Positions 59,961 through 64,000 of a stretch of 64,000 nt of DNA are shown one piece after another (position 1 is the stretch's first letter; each line of letters starts with the position of its first letter). Source of the DNA: DASTDH01 sp041167675 (GTDB lineage Bacteria; Verrucomicrobiota; Verrucomicrobiia; Chthoniobacterales; JAFAMB01). A program made the position numbers and the translations under genes. The stretch spans positions 1-64,000 of the forward strand of contig JBEEIB010000008.1 in NCBI GenBank assembly GCA_041167675.1, given 5' to 3'. Below the pieces are notes generated by a model. The model was not told where the DNA came from, did no database searches, and worked only from the letters and a program-made list of their open reading frames with translations.

Positions 59961-61025
59961 TTAGATTGTTGTCTCGCGGTTCGTCGATCGCAAATGAATC
60001 GTCTTATAAGCGAGATCATGGGAAGCCTCGATCAAGCGGACTGTTCGACTACGGGCCCGCATCAGAATAGAGTGAGTAACCGCGGCGTGACCTTTGAGCC
60101 GTACGCCACGCAAAAGCGGGCTATCGCTTATGCCACTAGCGCAAAAGATAATGTTTTTGCCCCGGGCCAAGTCCTCCGCATAAAAAACCTTCTTCAGTTC
60201 CTCTCGAAATCCGAGTTCGACAACCTTCTTCTCTTCATCCAAATCGCGGGGCCACATCATCGTCTGCATGTCTCCGCCTAAACAGCGGATCGCCGCAGCC
60301 GCCAAAACCGCTTCTGGAGCGCCGCCAATACCAGCGTACAGATCCACTCCGCTATCGGAGATCGACGGTGCGATCGCGGCAGTGATGTCTCCATCCGAAA
60401 TCATCCGGACCATTGAGCCAGCCGAGCGGATAGACTCCACCAGTTTGGCATGTCTCGGTCGATCCAACACCACCACGGTGAGGTCCTGAACTCTTTTTCG
60501 CAAAGCTTTGGCTATGATGGGCAATGTCTCTTCCAATGGATTGCGGATGGACACCGTTTCGATGCCGGTCAGTTGCATATAGCGAACGACGTTCACCCCG
60601 TAAGCCAATTTGGTCATGTAGAAGGTCGGAATGTCTTTGAGCGAGACCTCAACGCCCGGTTCGGGGGAGGCCGCCGCAATGCAGCAAATGGAACCAGGCA
60701 AGCCCTTAGCGACGTTGGTCGTTCCATCGATCGGGTCCAAAGCCAGATCAAACTTATGGCTACCAGGTACCCAGGTGCCGAGGTGTTCGCCCTTAAAGAT
60801 TCCCGGCGCATTGTCCTTTATACCTTCCCCAATAACGACCTCACCACAGATATTGATCAGATCAAACATCCCCCGAATAGCGTCACAGGCAGCAGCATCC
60901 GCTTTTTCTTTTTCCCCTCGGCCCAGCCAGGGAAGAGTATTCAGGGCGGCCGCTTCAGTCGCCCGCAGGAAATCGAATTCGATAATTCGTTCGACGTCCT
61001 CGTACGGTTGCTGTTGGTAACGCAT
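59961..61025 (-). CDS. glpX: Fructose-1,6-bisphosphatase class II
   Basis: GlpX removes the 1-phosphate of fructose 1,6-bisphosphate in gluconeogenesis. The 354-residue protein shows the Li+-sensitive phosphatase elements GEVVIGEGIKDNAPGIFKGE, LALDPIDGTTNVAKGLPGS and VRMISDGDITAAIAP. VDLYAGIGGAPEAVLAAAAIRC and the metal-binding RD-L region follow. Length and motifs fit the class II family. Together with pgi and the aldolases it supports a gluconeogenic lifestyle on amino acids. Confidence 0.95.
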   Translation of the reverse strand: MRYQQQPYEDVERIIEFDFLRATEAAALNTLPWLGRGEKEKADAAACDAIRGMFDLINICGEVVIGEGIKDNAPGIFKGEHLGTWVPGSHKFDLALDPIDGTTNVAKGLPGSICCIAAASPEPGVEVSLKDIPTFYMTKLAYGVNVVRYMQLTGIETVSIRNPLEETLPIIAKALRKRVQDLTVVVLDRPRHAKLVESIRSAGSMVRMISDGDITAAIAPSISDSGVDLYAGIGGAPEAVLAAAAIRCLGGDMQTMMWPRDLDEEKKVVELGFREELKKVFYAEDLARGKNIIFCASGISDSPLLRGVRLKGHAAVTHSILMRARSRTVRLIEASHDLAYKTIHLRSTNRETTI

Positions 61026-61161
61026 AAGGTATGCAGGATAAGTAAGGCCGCTTGCTCATGCAGTCATGAAAATCAAGCCAGGTTCGAAAACTACCCCAAA
61101 CCAGCCAACCTGTTTGACCGCGTTTGCGTTCGCGTAAACAATATGTTTTGGATGAGGTGAG

Positions 61162-61905
61162 ATGAAAACAATCCGGGTAGTCGTCTGGAACGAAAACATT
61201 CATGAACGAAAGAATTCGCGGGTTCAAGAACATTACCCCGAAGGAATTCATACCTGTCTCGCTAATGTGCTAAACGACGGAGCCGAAGTCTCATGCAAGA
61301 CCGCTACTTTGGAGGATCCGGAGGACGGACTGCCTGAATCGCGGCTCGATGAGACCGACGTGGTCGTTTGGTGGGGGCACGTGGGGCATGCCCGAGTCAG
61401 TGATCGCACCGTGGACCGGGTTCAGAAACGCGTGCTAGAAGGGATGGGCCTTGTGGTCCTTCATTCCGGCCATTATTCGAAGGTGTTTAAGCGTCTTATG
61501 GGCACGTCCTGCTCTCTGGGCTGGCGCGAAGCAGGCGAAAAAGAGCGAATTTGGACCTGCGATCCAGGGCATCCGATCGCTCAGGGGCTACCTCCCTATT
61601 TCGAGATTCCCCATGAAGAAATGTACAGTGAACCATTCGGTATTCCGACGCCGGACGAGCTTGTCTTCATCTCCTGGTTTGAAGGCGGCGAAGTTTTTCG
61701 TTCAGGCTGCTGCTGGAGACGTGGGAACGGAAGGATCTTCTATTTCCGGCCTGGACATGAAACTTTTCCGACCTATCACCAACCTGAGGTTCAGACAGTG
61801 ATCCGGAACGCGGTACGTTGGTCAGCCCCACAAGCTCCTCGGTGGATTGATAGTTGCCCAAACATCAAAATCTCACCGGAAGGGATACAGCAAATGGAAG
61901 GTTAG
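61162..61905 (+). CDS. ThuA-like protein
   Basis: This 247-residue protein belongs to the ThuA (trehalose utilisation) family, which has a glutamine-amidotransferase-like fold. It begins IRVVVWNENIHERKNSRVQE. The conserved ETDVVVWWGHVGHARVS, GMGLVVLHSGHYSKVFKRLM and REAGEKERIWTCDPGHPIA follow. The C-terminal GNGRIFYFRPGHETFPTY and HQPEVQTVIRNAVRWS complete the match. Members are often linked to sugar dehydrogenases of the Gfo/Idh/MocA type, one of which is 4 kb upstream. The catalytic activity of ThuA proteins is not established. Confidence 0.88.
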   Translation: MKTIRVVVWNENIHERKNSRVQEHYPEGIHTCLANVLNDGAEVSCKTATLEDPEDGLPESRLDETDVVVWWGHVGHARVSDRTVDRVQKRVLEGMGLVVLHSGHYSKVFKRLMGTSCSLGWREAGEKERIWTCDPGHPIAQGLPPYFEIPHEEMYSEPFGIPTPDELVFISWFEGGEVFRSGCCWRRGNGRIFYFRPGHETFPTYHQPEVQTVIRNAVRWSAPQAPRWIDSCPNIKISPEGIQQMEG

Positions 61906-61941
61906 TGGGGCTGTGAGGCGCGTAGGCGTATCGGAGCAAAC

Positions 61942-61987
61942 CATACGGCCTTATAAGACCGATACGACCAATCTGACCGATAGAATC
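61942..61987. repeat. Degenerate period-9 tandem repeat (GATACGACC type)
   Basis: CATACGGCC, one T, then TATAAGACC GATACGACC AATCTGACC GATAGAATC. The shared element is (A/T)nA(C/G)ACC. It lies 36 bases after the stop of the ThuA-like gene. This is a period-9 family distinct from the GTTCTCGGC type. Confidence 0.5.
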
Positions 61988-62162
61988 GAGGTGATTAGCG
62001 TATCGGTGTAAACGGCCGGGCGAAACCCGACTCCGTCCGGCAGCTGCCGGACCGCGGCCAATTCTACGGTTTTCCTCAAACGCACACTTAGGGCCCGCCA
62101 AAGTGCAGCGGCGGCGGCCCGTCATCGAGCGACAACAGATAAGACGTCATGAGCGTGGTGTT

Positions 62163-62378
62163 TCAACGTCTCAAGATCCAGCCCACCAGGGTGAGCACAA
62201 TGCTGATGAGAACGCAGGTAGCGAGCGGAAAGTAGAATCTGAAATTGCCCTTCTCGATGGAAATATCTCCTGGCAGGTGTCCCAGCCAGCCAAACCAGGT
62301 TGGAAATTTCCAAAGCAATAACCCGACCGCCACCAGAACGATGCCGGCCACTACCGCGAATTTTCCAATTTCCTGCAC
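62163..62378 (-). CDS. DUF2905 small membrane protein
   Basis: This 71-residue protein has two helices: VQEIGKFAVVAGIVLVAVGL, then ATCVLISIVLTLVGWILR. The conserved loop GWLGHLPGDISIEKGNFRFY followed by FPLAT is the DUF2905 signature. The frame extends to a TTG at 62414, but those codons lie in the period-7 repeat. The GTG at 62378 gives the normal family N-terminus (V/M-Q-x-I-G-K) and is preceded by GGAGG, so it was chosen. Function unknown; it lies upstream of, and divergent from, lgt. Confidence 0.82.
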   Translation of the reverse strand: MQEIGKFAVVAGIVLVAVGLLLWKFPTWFGWLGHLPGDISIEKGNFRFYFPLATCVLISIVLTLVGWILRR

Positions 62379-62399
62379 CGCCTCCAATAACCGACAAAG

Positions 62400-62450
62400 A
62401 ATGACAGATGACAAATGACAGATGGTACACCGCGTGACCTGTCATTTGTC
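62400..62450. repeat. Period-7 repeat forming an inverted pair between DUF2905 and lgt
   Basis: AATGACA GATGACA AATGACA (62400-62420) and TGTCATTTGTC (62440-62450) make a perfect 11-base inverted repeat (GACAAATGACA) with a 19-base loop. Confidence 0.65.
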
Positions 62451-62497
62451 ATGTCGATATTGGCTATTAATCATTTGCTCGCTAGTTTCGACGCGCC

Positions 62498-63436
62498 ATG
62501 TGGCTTGCCTACTACGTTCATCACCTCAACCCTTTCCTTATTCGGTTTTATGATCAATTTGGAATCCGCTGGTACGGAGTGGCCTATCTCTGCGGATTTA
62601 TCGCTGCTTTTTACTTGCTCAAGTGGCTGGCGCGAAAAGGCTACGGTTCGCTGACCGAAGGGCAGGTTGCCGACTTTACTTTTTATGCCGCCCTATTCGG
62701 TGTTCTGCTTGGTGGCCGGCTTGGTTATGTACTTTTCTATCGGCCTGAGATGCTCACCGATCCCATCAGCATACTGCGAGTCGGCGATGGCGGAATGGCA
62801 AGTCACGGCGGCATCATCGGACTAATTATTTTTTCGTGGATCTACGCCCGACGACATAAAATTTCTTGGACGGGCATCGGGGACAATCTGGTGGCGGTTG
62901 CTCCGATCGGCCTTCTTTTTGGACGAATCGCCAACTTTATTAATGGCGAACTCTGGGGACACCCGACAAACGTGCCGTGGGCGGTGCAGTTCCCCAGCGA
63001 ATTACTCGACTATCCCGATAAGGCACAGACTGCAATCGATCAGTGCTCGGCATTGAGCCCAAACCTCGACTCAGTCAATACAATTATCGAAGCCGCACGA
63101 ACCAATCCCCAGGTTCGCGAAATCTTGTCTCATATTCTCACTCCACGCCATCCCAGCCAGCTCTACGAAGCCCTGCTTGAAGGGATCATACTTTTCGTCT
63201 GCCTGATCACCATTCGTCTCCGATTCCGTAAACCGGATGGACTCACGACCGGTTGCTTTTTTCTTCTCTATCCGATCATGCGGATCATCGGAGAAACTTT
63301 CCGCGTACCGGATGCCCCGCTGACTGGGCCGTTCACTCGGGGTCAATTTCTTTCTCTGTTTATGTTCCTCATCGCGCTCGGCTTCTTTTGGCGGGTCTGG
63401 AAGACCTGGCCAAAAGGAATGACAAATGACAAATGA
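62498..63436 (+). CDS. lgt: Prolipoprotein diacylglyceryl transferase
   Basis: Lgt adds diacylglycerol to the lipobox Cys of prolipoproteins in the inner membrane. The 312-residue protein has seven predicted transmembrane helices. The family motifs GGMASHGGIIGLI, GRIANFINGELWG and TPRHPSQLYEALLEG, and the basic loop near RPEML, are present. The stop codon and last residues (KGMTNDK) lie in a period-7 repeat (63418-63445). Its presence supports the lipoprotein call at 36283-36792. The ATG at 62498 gives the standard N-terminus. Confidence 0.93.
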   Translation: MWLAYYVHHLNPFLIRFYDQFGIRWYGVAYLCGFIAAFYLLKWLARKGYGSLTEGQVADFTFYAALFGVLLGGRLGYVLFYRPEMLTDPISILRVGDGGMASHGGIIGLIIFSWIYARRHKISWTGIGDNLVAVAPIGLLFGRIANFINGELWGHPTNVPWAVQFPSELLDYPDKAQTAIDQCSALSPNLDSVNTIIEAARTNPQVREILSHILTPRHPSQLYEALLEGIILFVCLITIRLRFRKPDGLTTGCFFLLYPIMRIIGETFRVPDAPLTGPFTRGQFLSLFMFLIALGFFWRVWKTWPKGMTNDK

Positions 63437-63445
63437 CAGATGTGC
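63418..63445. repeat. Period-7 repeat supplying the lgt stop codon
   Basis: AATGACA AATGACA AATGACA GATGTGC runs across the end of lgt; the TGA stop is at 63434-63436 within the third heptamer. Confidence 0.7.
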
Positions 63446-63478
63446 CCAGACTCCCCAACGCTAGCGGCTTCCCGAAAT

Positions 63479-63877
63479 TTATTTCGAAGCTAATCTCAGG
63501 AACTGGTTTGCTCCGATTTTAACGATGATTTCGTGTTCCTGAGTTGAATGCCTGGCTTGATAAACCGAGATCTTGCCGGAGTCATCCACGCCAATTTTGA
63601 GAGCGTTGTATTCGGGGAGTGATGTCACCCCGCTCGGAACCGGATAATAAGCAGTGCCTTTCCATCGGACGACCTCCTTTGCTTGGTCCCGTTTGGCATC
63701 GAAACCCACGGCAATCGGATCTCCTACCGCGGTCGGTTGGGAGATCCGTTCCAGTTCATGCCGGCTTTGCCAATCCACTGCAACGGCCCAGGAAACACCG
63801 AGAAGGCATATTGAGAACGCCAACATCAGGCCATACGCCCATTTTCCCACCGGGAGGCTTTCGTCGACATCTCTCAT
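63479..63877 (-). CDS. Membrane-anchored protein of unknown function
   Basis: This 132-residue protein has one transmembrane helix (~12-34; GLMLAFSICLLGVSWAVAVD) after a short charged N-terminus (MRDVDESLPVGKW). A soluble domain follows with VRWKGTAYYPVPSGVTSLPE and HEIIVKIGANQFLRLA, beta-rich. The start is taken at ATG 63877; the frame open to 63913 runs into a period-7 repeat. No family recognised. Confidence 0.6.
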   Translation of the reverse strand: MRDVDESLPVGKWAYGLMLAFSICLLGVSWAVAVDWQSRHELERISQPTAVGDPIAVGFDAKRDQAKEVVRWKGTAYYPVPSGVTSLPEYNALKIGVDDSGKISVYQARHSTQEHEIIVKIGANQFLRLASK

Positions 63878-63890
63878 CCGCTGGATACTG

Positions 63891-63925
63891 AGATAGCAAA
63901 TAGCAAATAGCAAATATGCAGATAA
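63891..63925. repeat. Period-7 tandem repeat
   Basis: AGATAGC AAATAGC AAATAGC AAATATG CAGATAA in register; the best-conserved copies of the AGCAAAT family in the window. A further inverted stretch (TTTGTCATCTGTCATT) follows near 63967-63982. Confidence 0.7.
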
Positions 63926-64000
63926 CCAAGGATGAATCGGGGAGCACTCTGCAGACGCTTACCCTATTTGTCATCTGTCATTCGCGGCCACATCCGTCCC

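Overview
The window is a contiguous bacterial chromosome segment of moderate GC, dense in housekeeping genes on both strands. No phage genes, complete insertion sequences or CRISPR arrays were seen. Gene order and content suggest a free-living, heterotrophic, Gram-negative soil bacterium. It has Lgt, lipoproteins, an FtsX-type permease, GlnD, many sensor kinases, and catabolism of amino acids and sugars. Intergenic degenerate short-period repeats and the mix of families are reminiscent of soil Verrucomicrobiota (Chthoniobacterales-like). That placement is an inference from general impression; no rRNA is present to settle it.

Layout. 1-2545: a truncated TetR regulator, a relic of a haloacid dehalogenase, and a TetR/aldo-keto reductase divergent pair with a palindromic operator candidate. 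2913-13463 (minus strand): FtsX-like permease, GlnD, Pgi, ValS and an HNH endonuclease. 13766-17822: a PHP phosphatase, MurI overlapping an N-acetylmuramoyl-L-alanine amidase, and RsmE. RsmE is the last gene of a tight operon STAS - SpoIIE phosphatase - GrpE - DnaJ - RsmE (21616 to 17061). 22417-25086 encodes one polypeptide joining a metallo-beta-lactamase-fold nuclease to an ATP-dependent DNA ligase. 25723-31334: GalK, serine acetyltransferase, a GDP-mannose pyrophosphorylase-type enzyme overlapping RuvX, a 52-residue zinc-ribbon protein and TruA.

31655-35664 is an arginine-succinyltransferase-type operon (AstA, AstB, an M20 hydrolase and a DoxX-like membrane protein). 36811-38403 holds SufE and a two-domain rhodanese. 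38650-42817 is a lysine-degradation-like operon of three genes: a putative VOC-fold iron oxygenase, a saccharopine dehydrogenase and an ALDH7-type aldehyde dehydrogenase. Facing it is a three-gene signalling operon of sensor kinase, receiver and hybrid kinase. 47267-52208 is a looser region with an alpha/beta hydrolase, a tRNA-Ala(GGC), a severed MgtC-family gene next to that tRNA, and a NUDIX hydrolase. 53318-58283 is a carbohydrate catabolic cluster: SGNH hydrolase, xylose-isomerase-like protein, class I aldolase, Gfo/Idh/MocA dehydrogenase and PfkB kinase. The rest holds a receiver, GlpX, a ThuA-like protein, DUF2905 and Lgt.

The most unusual structural feature is a set of degenerate tandem repeats with strict periods of 7, 9 or 10 bases, scattered through intergenic DNA and often running into gene ends. 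At three genes (galK, lgt and the 47267 hydrolase) the repeat itself supplies the last codons and the stop. Two larger inverted-repeat structures (27884-28158 and 58339-58579) look like small non-coding mobile or palindromic elements. The most promising candidate biology is the lysine operon with its unassigned putative oxygenase. Next come the ligase-nuclease fusion and the coupling of a partner-switch phosphatase to the GrpE/DnaJ chaperones.
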